Source: an uncultured Bacteroides sp.
Lineage (GTDB): Bacteria; Bacteroidota; Bacteroidia; Bacteroidales; Bacteroidaceae
DNA length: 8,157 nt
Direction: 5' to 3'
NCBI GenBank assembly: GCA_905197435.1
Contig: CAJJYX010000151.1
Span: forward strand, 1-8,157
In this document: positions 1-5,961 of the stretch, piece by piece
How positions within the stretch are numbered: position 1 is the stretch's first letter
Layout of the letters: every line of letters starts with the position of its first letter
Made by a program: the position numbers and the translations under genes
The notes under the pieces: model-generated
Seen by the model: only the letters and a program-made list of their open reading frames with translations
What the model was told of the DNA's origin: nothing
Database searches by the model: none

Positions 1-543
1 GTCAGTATCGTCCTGTATGGAATGCTGGTGAATTTCTTCCGATGCCCTATCCGCCTATTTGGCCAGGAAGACACCGAAAAGATTGTGGTGGCACCTGCCG
101 ATGGCAAAATAGTAGTCATAGAAGAAGTAGATGAAAACGAATACTTCCACGACCGCCGTCTTATGATTTCTATTTTTATGAGTGTCATCAATGTACATGC
201 CAACTGGTATCCGGTAGACGGTACGGTGAAGAAGGTGTGGCATCAAAACGGCAAGTTCATGAAAGCCTGGCTGCCCAAAGCCAGTACCGACAACGAGCGT
301 TCCACGGTAGTAATAGAAACCCCGGAAGGTGTGGAGATTATGGCACGACAGATAGCCGGGGCCATGGCACGCCGCATCGTTACTTATGCCGAACCGGGTG
401 AGGAATGCTATATCGACGAGCATATGGGCTTCATTAAATTCGGTTCCCGCGTGGATGTCTTCCTGCCGTTGGGTACCGAAGTATTCGTTAAACTTGGACA
501 ACTGACTACCGGCAACCAGACTGTGATAGCCAAACTTAAATAA
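1..543 (+). CDS. psd: phosphatidylserine decarboxylase proenzyme, 5' end cut off by the window
   Basis: Decarboxylates phosphatidylserine to phosphatidylethanolamine at the inner membrane. The reading frame is open from base 1 (VSIVLYGML...), so the ATG at 22 is internal; 180 residues are visible and, against a usual length near 228 for the short Psd form, roughly 50 N-terminal residues including the membrane anchor lie outside. Visible family motifs are [14 protein letters not shown], the [11 protein letters not shown] histidine segment and [17 protein letters not shown] near the C-terminus. In this family the chain self-cleaves between Gly and Ser of FGSR, and the Ser (codon 445-447) becomes the pyruvoyl cofactor, leaving an alpha chain of about 32 residues. 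The next gene, pssA, starts 8 bases after the stop and makes its substrate, so the two are surely cotranscribed. No abnormality is visible. Confidence 0.95.
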   Translation, partial: VSIVLYGMLVNFFRCPIRLFGQEDTEKIVVAPADGKIVVIEEVDENEYFHDRRLMISIFMSVINVHANWYPVDGTVKKVWHQNGKFMKAWLPKASTDNERSTVVIETPEGVEIMARQIAGAMARRIVTYAEPGEECYIDEHMGFIKFGSRVDVFLPLGTEVFVKLGQLTTGNQTVIAKLK

Positions 544-551
544 CAACAACA

Positions 552-1259
552 ATGGCAAACTGCATTACCCGCCATATTCCAAATACGCTGACCTGCCTGA
601 ACCTATTCTCCGGGTGCATTGCTTGTGTCATGGCATTCGAAGCCAGCTACGAATGGGCACTTTCCTTCATTATCCTCAGTGCCGTATTCGATTTCTTCGA
701 CGGTATGATGGCACGTGCATTGAACGCACATTCCATCATCGGCAAGGATTTGGATTCTTTGGCAGACGATGTCAGCTTCGGAGTGGCTCCTTCCCTGATT
801 GTATTTTCCTTATTCAAGGAAATGGATTATTCGGGTGCCATGGAAAGCCTGGCCGGTGTTTTCCCCTATCTCGCATTCCTTCTGTCCGTATTCTCTGCAC
901 TACGGCTGGCCAAGTTCAACAACGATACCCGCCAGACAACCTCTTTCATAGGACTTCCTGTTCCGGCAAACGCCCTATTCTGGGCTTCATTGGTAACGGG
1001 TGCCCATGACTTGCTGGTAAGCAGCAGCTTCCATCCGATCTATCTGCTACTGCTGGTCTGCCTTTTCTCATGGTTGCTTGTATCGGAGATTCCGATGTTC
1101 TCACTCAAATTCAAGAACCTGTCATGGAAAGACAATAAAACAAGCTTCATTTTCCTGCTTGTCTGCATTCCGCTCCTCATCTTCTTGGGAATCTGCAGCT
1201 TCGCCGCAATTATCGTCTGGTATATATTACTTTCGCTTATTACAAGGAAAAGTAAATAA
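552..1259 (+). CDS. pssA: CDP-diacylglycerol--serine O-phosphatidyltransferase
   Basis: Integral membrane enzyme that joins CDP-diacylglycerol and L-serine to give phosphatidylserine and CMP, the step before psd. The CDP-alcohol phosphatidyltransferase signature D-G-x2-A-R-x8-G-x3-D-x3-D is complete: D50, G51, A54, R55, G64, D68 and D72. These residues bind Mg2+ and the CDP moiety in the family. Several hydrophobic stretches follow (around residues 85-105, 120-145, 155-175 and 195-230), as expected for a polytopic type II (Bacillus-like) Pss; the 235 residues fit. The N-terminus RHIPNTLTCLNLFSGC is typical of the family start. The gene sits 8 bases behind psd with only an A-rich spacer and no Shine-Dalgarno, which is normal in Bacteroides. 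The end is followed by a separate promoter-like site before the DUF4834 gene. Confidence 0.95.
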   Translation: MANCITRHIPNTLTCLNLFSGCIACVMAFEASYEWALSFIILSAVFDFFDGMMARALNAHSIIGKDLDSLADDVSFGVAPSLIVFSLFKEMDYSGAMESLAGVFPYLAFLLSVFSALRLAKFNNDTRQTTSFIGLPVPANALFWASLVTGAHDLLVSSSFHPIYLLLLVCLFSWLLVSEIPMFSLKFKNLSWKDNKTSFIFLLVCIPLLIFLGICSFAAIIVWYILLSLITRKSK

Positions 1260-1267
1260 ACAAATCT

Positions 1268-1284
1268 TTGGCACGGTTGTTGTA
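1268..1284 (+). promoter_or_regulatory. sigma-54 (-24/-12) type promoter
   Basis: The sequence reads TGGCACG (1269-1275), four bases, then TTGTA (1280-1284). The sigma-54 consensus is TGGCACG-N4-TTGC(A/T): the -24 half is a perfect match, the GG to G(C) spacing of 10 bases is right, and only the C of the -12 GC is replaced by T. The start of transcription would be near 1295, giving a leader of about 32 bases before the DUF4834 ATG at 1327. A small inverted repeat GTTCG/CGAAC (1290-1294, 1302-1306) straddles the predicted start. A weaker reading as a housekeeping promoter (TTTC at 1241-1244, AATCTTTG at 1263-1270) overlaps it and cannot be excluded. Confidence 0.55.
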
Positions 1285-1326
1285 TTGAAGTTCGCAGAAA
1301 ACGAACACATAAAAAGACATTAGACC

Positions 1327-1626
1327 ATGTTTCATATATTAGGATTTCTATTTATCATCATAATCGCCATTCTGCTCATTGGCCTCAGCATTATCGGCAC
1401 TGTCATCCGGAATATATTCGGATTGGGCGGACGCCGTACTTCCACCAACTCCGGTTCCTACCGAAAAGGGAACGGCAACTACCGGCCGGGAGGGTATTCC
1501 TACAATGACAACAGGCAATCGTCTGAAGAGGCACAACCTGAAGAAGGAGAAATACGTTCCCGTCACAAGAAACTATTCTCCAAGGACGAGGGGGAATATG
1601 TAGATTTTGAAGAAATCAAGGAGTAG
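1327..1626 (+). CDS. DUF4834 family small membrane protein
   Basis: A 99-residue protein of unknown function. The N-terminus carries one strong hydrophobic segment (about residues 3-28, FHILGFLFIIIIAILLIGLS onward), followed by a Gly/Ser/Asn/Arg-rich, probably disordered middle (35-65) and an acidic, charged C-terminus ending KDEGEYVDFEEIKE. That C-terminal signature and overall shape match the DUF4834 family found in Bacteroidetes, as I recall it; no enzyme motif is visible. It is probably a single-pass inner-membrane protein with a cytoplasmic tail. It lies 67 bases downstream of pssA, behind a sigma-54-like site, so it may be partly uncoupled from the psd-pssA operon. The stop codon lies in a short heptamer repeat shared with the end of tadA. 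Confidence 0.8.
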   Translation: MFHILGFLFIIIIAILLIGLSIIGTVIRNIFGLGGRRTSTNSGSYRKGNGNYRPGGYSYNDNRQSSEEAQPEEGEIRSRHKKLFSKDEGEYVDFEEIKE

Positions 1627-1651
1627 GGATTAGGGATAAAGGATTAGGGGT
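1624..1651. repeat. degenerate heptamer repeat between convergent genes
   Basis: Four head-to-tail heptamers fill the gap: TAGGGAT (1624-1630), TAGGGAT (1631-1637), AAAGGAT (1638-1644), TAGGGGT (1645-1651). The first begins with the stop codon of the DUF4834 gene and the last ends on the outer base of the tadA stop. There is no hairpin or T-run terminator in this 24-base gap, so both transcripts probably run past each other for some distance. Confidence 0.6.
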
Positions 1652-2085
1652 TATTTGCGCTTGGCGGCAAAGAACTCTTTCATCAGGGCGGCACATTCAT
1701 CTGCCAGGATTCCTTTTACTACTTGTGTTTTGGGATGCAACGCCTGCGGGGCATAGCGCTGATACCCTCTTTTCTCATCTTCGGCGCCAAACACCAGCCG
1801 TCCCATCTGCGCCCAAGCAATGGCACCGGCACACATCACGCAGGGTTCCACTGTCACATAGAGGGTACATTCATTCAGGTATTTGCCGCCAAGGGTTGCA
1901 GCGGCAGCGGTGATAGCTTGCATTTCGGCATGGGCAGTGACATCCGTCAGGGTTTCCGTCAGATTATGTGCACGGGCAATAATACGGTCTTTGCAAACAA
2001 CCACCGCACCCACAGGGACTTCGCCCCGTTCGCCTGCTTTCCGCGCTTCCAGAAGTGCCTGCTTCATATAATCAGCATCTGTCAT
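1651..2085 (-). CDS. tadA: tRNA-specific adenosine deaminase
   Basis: Converts adenosine-34 to inosine in the anticodon of tRNA-Arg(ACG), letting one tRNA read several Arg codons. It has the cytidine-deaminase fold zinc site: HAEMQ with H52 as zinc ligand and E54 as proton shuttle, and PCVMC with zinc ligands C82 and C85. The N-terminal EVPVGAVVV segment, the HN pair at 40-41 and C-terminal GILADECAALMKEFF are also typical of TadA rather than of guanine or cytosine deaminases. At 144 residues the length is normal. I chose the ATG at 2085 (MTDADYMKQ); an in-frame GTG at 2091 would add only two residues. It lies 37 bases downstream of the 77-residue minus-strand gene and probably shares its transcript, since no promoter is seen between them. 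Confidence 0.93.
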   Translation of the reverse strand: MTDADYMKQALLEARKAGERGEVPVGAVVVCKDRIIARAHNLTETLTDVTAHAEMQAITAAAATLGGKYLNECTLYVTVEPCVMCAGAIAWAQMGRLVFGAEDEKRGYQRYAPQALHPKTQVVKGILADECAALMKEFFAAKRK

Positions 2086-2122
2086 AGTCACATTATCATC
2101 TTATCACACCACCACTTCGCCA

Positions 2123-2356
2123 TCATCTCCTCATGTCATGCTCACCGAACAAGGTAGGATAATCCTCTTCCATATTCTTATGGATAAACATGAGAATAGT
2201 CTCCCTCAGCCAGCGCGACTTGTTCGTTATCTTGTATTTCTCCAGATAACGGTCCACAATCCGCTGTTCTTCCTCGCTCATCAGGCACACCATGCGCTGC
2301 TCGCGTTTCGGTTCTTCGGGCGTTGCTTTCGCACACGTTTTATCTCTCTTTCTCAT
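2123..2356 (-). CDS. small conserved-type protein, possible ribbon-helix-helix DNA binder
   Basis: A 77-residue basic protein that I cannot name with certainty. A charged, flexible N-terminus (1-19) is followed by a short beta-like segment (QRMVCLM, 20-26), an amphipathic helix (27-41), the turn KITNKSR, a second helix (45-62, WLRETILMFIHKNM) and a tail (EEDYPTLFGEHDMRR). A strand followed by two helices with a polar N-cap between them is the ribbon-helix-helix layout of Arc/MetJ/MobC-like proteins; this is inference from shape only. I chose the ATG at 2356, directly behind a strong promoter match; a later start at M22 (2293) would delete most of the basic arm. The gene is upstream of tadA with a 37-base gap and divergent from the S41 protease gene, so a regulatory role at the shared control region is possible but not shown. 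Confidence 0.75.
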   Translation of the reverse strand: MRKRDKTCAKATPEEPKREQRMVCLMSEEEQRIVDRYLEKYKITNKSRWLRETILMFIHKNMEEDYPTLFGEHDMRR

Positions 2357-2364
2357 ATTTCCTG

Positions 2365-2394
2365 CAAAATTACTTTTACTTCCGTAAAAACAAA
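2365..2394 (-). promoter_or_regulatory. housekeeping promoter for the 77-residue protein and tadA
   Basis: On the minus strand TTTG (2394-2391) is followed after 18 bases by TAATTTTG (2372-2365). Both match the Bacteroides primary sigma factor consensus (TTTG, about 19-21 bases, TAnnTTTG). Transcription should start near 2360, only about four bases before the ATG at 2356, so the mRNA would be almost leaderless. Confidence 0.65.
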
Positions 2395-2459
2395 GCGAAC
2401 CTGCATGTAATTTTTATATCAGAGGCACTTTAATCGCATGAAAATGCTTTTTTGACCGG

Positions 2460-2496
2460 TAAACTTAAAGTATTTCTTAAAAATATTCTAAGTTTA
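2460..2496. repeat. 37-base imperfect palindrome upstream of the S41 protease promoter
   Basis: The outer arms TAAACTTA (2460-2467) and TAAGTTTA (2489-2496) are exact reverse complements. The inner arms TATTT (2471-2475) and AAATA (2481-2485) also pair, all about one centre at 2478. Of 18 symmetric positions 15 pair. It ends 13 bases before the -7 box of the S41 gene, so it covers the -33 region and upstream, a normal place for a dimeric activator or repressor. The region is A+T-rich, which raises the chance of coincidence. Confidence 0.5.
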
Positions 2497-2509
2497 GTAA
2501 TTAAAAACG

Positions 2510-2517
2510 TATTTTTG
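2510..2517 (+). promoter_or_regulatory. -7 promoter element of the S41 protease gene
   Basis: TATTTTTG matches the Bacteroides -7 consensus TAnnTTTG exactly. The predicted start is near 2524, leaving a leader of about 17 bases to the ATG at 2541. There is no good TTTG at the -33 position (nearest is TTCT, 2486-2489), which would suit a promoter that depends on an activator. Confidence 0.55.
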
Positions 2518-2540
2518 GAGGGTTCTAAATCAACAAAGGT

Positions 2541-4346
2541 ATGAAACATGTAAATTATCTCAGTCTTTTTCTACTCGCATTGTTCAGTATGAGCCTTATC
2601 TCATGTAATGACGATGACGATAAGAAACTTAATACCGGCATAACCAATCAAAGCTGGACAGAAGGGAAACCATTGGAAATCAGTCTGGATAACGACTTGT
2701 CCGTAAGCTTCAACGCTGCAGCCAAATGGGTAGCTTCCGTCGCCTCAGGAGCTGACTGGTGCAAACTGAACACGACCTCGGGCACGAAAGGAAAAAGCAC
2801 GCTGAAATTATCATCCGTAAGCACAAGTTCCACTACCGACCGGACAGCCAAAATATCCATCAATGTAGACGGCTATTCTCCTGCAAGCTTTGAAGTTACC
2901 CAAAAAGGAACCAGTGCTCCCCAAACCACCGAAGATATGGAGATTAATACAAAAGTGGACGGGTATCTGAGGAAAATGTATCTCTGGAACGATGAATACA
3001 AAACCCTGAAACCCGACTTTACGAAAGATTATGAAGCATTCTTTTATGATGCCTTGGGCAGCCTGACTACCAATACATTGGACAAGAAGCCGTATGTCGG
3101 CAACGACGGCAAGACGTACTATAATCTCTACTCCTATATCCAGTTGTTGCCCAATATCAGCTCAACCCGCGCCACCAAAATTGCGGACAAAGAACTGGCA
3201 TACAGTTTCGGCATCACCGGCATAACGCCCATAAGCATCGGCACGCAGGCAGAATATACCATTTATTTCTGCCTCCAAGGCATATATCCCGATTCACCGG
3301 CTTCCGAAGCCGGGCTCAAACGAGGAGCGATGATAAGCCAGATAAACGGAAAGAAGATAAGCAACAGCAACATTAACGAGTTCTATTACAACATGTTGTT
3401 ACCGGATGCATCTTTCAGCTATACTTTGACAGAAGAAGTCATAGAAGGAGGTTACATTACCGGGCAAAAAGAATACACCATAACATCCAAAGCCACATAC
3501 AACAATCCCGTCATCTTCAGCAATGTCAAGGAAGATATAGAAGGGCATAGAATCGGTTACCTCGTTTATTCCGGATTCGAGGCAGGCTTTGACCAAGAAT
3601 TGTTCGATGTCTTTAAAGAGTTTAAGGACAAGAACATCACAGATTTGATTCTGGACTTGCGCTACAATGGTGGCGGGCACACCATGTCGGCCAATCTGAT
3701 GGCGACTTGCATTGCCGGTACCGCCTCTCAAGGCAAGGTATTCAACAGCTTGCGATATAACGATGAAAGAATGGCAAAACTCAACAACAAACGGGAAGAT
3801 GAATTCTTCGCATACGCCAGTTACCCCAACCTGGGCACTTCCTTATCGGCCGGAAGCCTCGACCTTCCCCGCGTCTACTGTCTTGTTGGAAATGGAACGG
3901 CCTCTGCCAGTGAGCTTGTCATCAATTCTTTAAAAGGAATAGATTTGGACGTGACACTTATAGGCGAAAAGACTTCCGGCAAGAACGTAGGTATGGAATA
4001 TGAGGAGTACACAGTCCGGGATAACACGTACCGTGTTGTTCCCATCACCTTCCAGTGTTATAACGCTAAAGGATTCGGGGACTATGAAAACGGATTCGAG
4101 CCTGATATATTGATGGACGAAACCAATCCTTATAACGAACAAAACGTATTCTATATTCATAAAGATTATGGAAGCAATGAAGAGCCTCTGTATGCCAAAG
4201 CCATCGAACTGATTACCGGTACAAATCCGGCAACACAGACACGCAGTGCAGCGGTCAATACATTGGAAGGCAGAAAACGTAAGTTGCCTGCAATCTTCCG
4301 TCCCGGACACGACGGCATGCTGATGCCTGCCAGGCACGCTGAGTAA
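2541..4346 (+). CDS. S41 family (C-terminal processing type) protease lipoprotein with BACON and PDZ domains
   Basis: A 601-residue lipoprotein predicted to act on proteins at the cell surface. The signal peptide ends in lipobox LISC with lipidated C22, followed by NDDDDKK; acidic residues straight after the Cys are the Bacteroidetes lipoprotein export signal for outer-surface display. Residues about 35-127 form a BACON domain (ends EVTQKGT), then an S41 N-terminal helical segment (LRKMYLWNDEY), a PDZ domain around 225-300 (GIYPDSPASEAGL at 247-259) and the catalytic core with DLRYNGGG at 372-379. The nucleophile should be S455 (GTASASE) and the general base K481 (GEKTSGKN). The position four after the Lys, Gln in CtpB, is Met485 here. 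It has its own promoter, and its stop TAA overlaps the ATG of yraN by one base. Substrate unknown; BACON domains are thought to bind carbohydrate or glycoprotein. Confidence 0.9.
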   Translation: MKHVNYLSLFLLALFSMSLISCNDDDDKKLNTGITNQSWTEGKPLEISLDNDLSVSFNAAAKWVASVASGADWCKLNTTSGTKGKSTLKLSSVSTSSTTDRTAKISINVDGYSPASFEVTQKGTSAPQTTEDMEINTKVDGYLRKMYLWNDEYKTLKPDFTKDYEAFFYDALGSLTTNTLDKKPYVGNDGKTYYNLYSYIQLLPNISSTRATKIADKELAYSFGITGITPISIGTQAEYTIYFCLQGIYPDSPASEAGLKRGAMISQINGKKISNSNINEFYYNMLLPDASFSYTLTEEVIEGGYITGQKEYTITSKATYNNPVIFSNVKEDIEGHRIGYLVYSGFEAGFDQELFDVFKEFKDKNITDLILDLRYNGGGHTMSANLMATCIAGTASQGKVFNSLRYNDERMAKLNNKREDEFFAYASYPNLGTSLSAGSLDLPRVYCLVGNGTASASELVINSLKGIDLDVTLIGEKTSGKNVGMEYEEYTVRDNTYRVVPITFQCYNAKGFGDYENGFEPDILMDETNPYNEQNVFYIHKDYGSNEEPLYAKAIELITGTNPATQTRSAAVNTLEGRKRKLPAIFRPGHDGMLMPARHAE

Positions 4347-4711
4347 TGGCAACACACAATGCCCTCGGAAAAGCCGGTGAAGACGCCGCCGCCAAATACC
4401 TGGAACAGAACGGCTACGCCATACGCGACCGTAACTGGCGGAAGAATCACCTGGAGCTAGACATTGTAGCCGCCAAAGATGAAGGACTGATAATAGTGGA
4501 AGTGAAAACCCGTAGCAATACGGACTACATCGAGCCGCAAGATGCCGTGAACCGGCAGAAAATACGTCGTATTGTCGTAGCGGCCGACGCCTATATCAAA
4601 CACTTCTGCTTGGATGCGCCTGTTCGCTTCGACATCATAACAGTCATAGGCGAACCGGGAGCATTCAGGATAGAGCATATCAAGGATGCGTTCTATCCGC
4701 CCATGTTCTGA
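4346..4711 (+). CDS. yraN: YraN/UPF0102 family endonuclease-like protein
   Basis: A 121-residue cytoplasmic protein of the UPF0102 family, which has a Holliday-junction-resolvase/restriction-nuclease-like fold; its cellular role is not settled. Family marks visible are GKAGEDAAAKYLEQNGY at 8-24, RNWR at 29-32, the acidic pair E37 and D39 in LELDIVA (usually GEIDLIA) and EVKTR at 52-56, together giving the E-x-D...E-x-K metal-binding pattern of PD-(D/E)xK enzymes. Length is normal. The start ATG shares its first base with the stop codon of the S41 protease gene (TAATG), so translation is probably coupled and no separate promoter is seen. It is followed by the YjbR-like gene after a 63-base gap. 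Confidence 0.9.
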   Translation: MATHNALGKAGEDAAAKYLEQNGYAIRDRNWRKNHLELDIVAAKDEGLIIVEVKTRSNTDYIEPQDAVNRQKIRRIVVAADAYIKHFCLDAPVRFDIITVIGEPGAFRIEHIKDAFYPPMF

Positions 4712-4765
4712 CAAGTGGCAATTGATAAGTGAGAGTTTTCTCAATCGCAAATCGTAAAAATCGCA
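4712..4765 (+). repeat. degenerate heptamer-spaced intergenic sequence
   Basis: This gap starts with three head-to-tail heptamers, CAAGTGG (4712-4718), CAATTGA (4719-4725) and TAAGTGA (4726-4732). It ends with AATCGCA (4743-4749), AATCGTA (4750-4756) and AATCGCA (4759-4765). Between them is GAGA-GTTT-TCTC (4731-4742), a weak four-pair hairpin. No promoter or terminator is convincing here, so yraN and the next gene are probably read through. Confidence 0.45.
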
Positions 4766-4774
4766 GATACCATC

Positions 4775-5131
4775 ATGGACATAGAAACCGCCCGCGAATA
4801 TTGCCTCAGCAAAAAGGCTGTCACGGAATGCCTTCCGTTCGACGAATATTCGCTTGTAATGAAAGTCATGAATAAGATGTTTGCACTCATCGACCTGGAA
4901 AGTGCCAACAAGATATGTTTGAAATGCGATCCGGAATATGCGCTCGAATTGCGGGAGCGCTATTCTGCCATCGAAGGCGCCTATCACTTCAACAAAAAGT
5001 ACTGGAACCAGGTGTTCCTGGACGGTGACGTCGACGACAAGCTGCTGAAGCAACTGATAGACCATTCCTATGAAGAAGTATTGAAGAAGTTCACAAAAAA
5101 AATGCGTACCGAATATGAAGCCCTGCCCTGA
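4775..5131 (+). CDS. YjbR/MmcQ family protein
   Basis: A 118-residue cytoplasmic protein of the MmcQ/YjbR family, which adopts a CyaY-like fold and is described as DNA-binding-like, but whose function is unknown. Recognisable parts are the N-terminal helix MDIETAREYCLSKKAVTE, the PFDEYSLVMKVMNKMFALI strand pair, the LKCDPEYALELRERY segment and the closing family block HFNKKYWNQVFLDGDV...LIDHSYEEVLKKF. Length is normal. It lies between yraN and birA; the birA start lies inside its last codons (17-base overlap in another frame), so it and birA are almost certainly cotranslated from one message. I see no active-site motif. Confidence 0.88.
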   Translation: MDIETAREYCLSKKAVTECLPFDEYSLVMKVMNKMFALIDLESANKICLKCDPEYALELRERYSAIEGAYHFNKKYWNQVFLDGDVDDKLLKQLIDHSYEEVLKKFTKKMRTEYEALP

Positions 5132-5888
5132 CACATTCCCGTTCCCGCTGGTGGCATTGGACGAAACGGAATCTACCAACCAATACCTCACCCAGCTTTG
5201 TAACCAGTTGCAAGAGTCCGTAGCCGAATTAACGACCGTGACCGCCGAGTTCCAAACTGCCGGTAAAGGCCAGCGCGGCAATACCTGGGAAGCCGAAGAA
5301 GGCAAGAACCTGCTCTTCAGCTTCGTGCTCTACCCTTCTTTCCTGGAAGCCCGCCGGCAATTCATCCTTTCGCAGATCGTCTCCCTCGCCATTAAGGAAG
5401 AACTGAGCAGATGGTCTGATGAAATCACCATCAAATGGCCGAACGACATCTACTGGAGAGATAGGAAAATATGCGGCATACTGATAGAAAACGACCTTTC
5501 CGGACACAACATCAGGCGTAGCATTGCCGGAATCGGCATCAACATCAACCAGGAAGTTTTCAACAGCGACGCTCCCAACCCCGCCTCCCTGAAACAAATC
5601 ACCGGAAAGGAGCACGACCGTTATGAAATCCTTGCACACATCCTGAGACGTGTACAAATCTACTACAACGGGCTCCAATTGGAAGACCTCGCCGTCTACT
5701 CCGACGAGATATCCACACGATATGCCCGCTCCCTCTTCCGCCGCCGGGGATTGCATCCTTATGAAGATGCCAACGGCAAGTTTTCCGCCCGCCTGCTACG
5801 CGTGGAACAAGACGGACGTTTTGTTCTGGAAGACGAGAACGGGAAAGAAAGGGAGTATTTATTTAAAGAGGTGCAATATATACTTTAA
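5115..5888 (+). CDS. birA: biotin--[acetyl-CoA-carboxylase] ligase
   Basis: Activates biotin with ATP to biotinyl-AMP and attaches it to the lysine of biotin carboxyl carrier protein, enabling acetyl-CoA carboxylase and other carboxylases. Motifs in order: ETESTN at 17-22, the biotin-binding loop TAGKGQRGNTW at 48-58 (GRGRRG in E. coli), KWPND at 107-111, RKICGILIEN around 117-126 with the ATP/biotin lysine K118, and IAGIGININQ near 138-147. Residues from about 205 on form the small SH3-like C-terminal domain. At 257 residues it lacks the N-terminal helix-turn-helix of E. coli BirA (321 residues), so it is the single-function ligase and not a biotin-operon repressor. The ATG at 5115 lies inside the preceding gene; no later start would keep ETESTN intact. 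Confidence 0.94.
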   Translation: MKPCPDTFPFPLVALDETESTNQYLTQLCNQLQESVAELTTVTAEFQTAGKGQRGNTWEAEEGKNLLFSFVLYPSFLEARRQFILSQIVSLAIKEELSRWSDEITIKWPNDIYWRDRKICGILIENDLSGHNIRRSIAGIGININQEVFNSDAPNPASLKQITGKEHDRYEILAHILRRVQIYYNGLQLEDLAVYSDEISTRYARSLFRRRGLHPYEDANGKFSARLLRVEQDGRFVLEDENGKEREYLFKEVQYIL

Positions 5889-5921
5889 AAGTAGAAAACC
5901 TGATGAACTGAAATAAAACAA

Positions 5922-5937
5922 TATCTTTGCCAAAGAT
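5922..5937 (+). promoter_or_regulatory. -7 promoter element of the metalloprotease gene with an overlapping palindrome
   Basis: TATCTTTG (5922-5929) matches the Bacteroides -7 consensus exactly; the start would be near 5936, leaving about 26 bases to the ATG at 5962. No TTTG is found at the -33 position. ATCTTTG (5923-5929) and CAAAGAT (5931-5937) are exact reverse complements around one central C, so the -7 box is half of a 15-base perfect palindrome that reaches the predicted start, the place where a repressor would act. Confidence 0.55.
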
Positions 5938-5961
5938 GTTTTAGACAAGAAAGATTCAGCT

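Noticed and set aside
2086..2091. GTG at 2091 as tadA start
   Set aside because: It adds only two residues; the ATG at 2085 gives the usual length. It cannot be ruled out, but it changes nothing in function.
2451..2478. TTTG (2451-2454) with TATTTCTT (2471-2478) as a second promoter for the S41 gene
   Set aside because: The -7 half misses two of the key bases and the spacer is only 16; TATTTTTG at 2510 is much better.
2517..2522. GGAGGG as a Shine-Dalgarno site for the S41 gene
   Set aside because: It is 18 bases from the ATG and overlaps the -7 box, so it is probably not even transcribed.
5115..5200. A repressor (helix-turn-helix) function for BirA
   Set aside because: The protein reaches the catalytic ETESTN motif by residue 17, so no DNA-binding domain fits in front.
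4457..5305. Long open frame of 282 codons on the minus strand
   Set aside because: It lies opposite yraN, the yjbR-like gene and birA, all with clear family motifs; its translation shows no family motif and it has no promoter. It is a codon-bias shadow.
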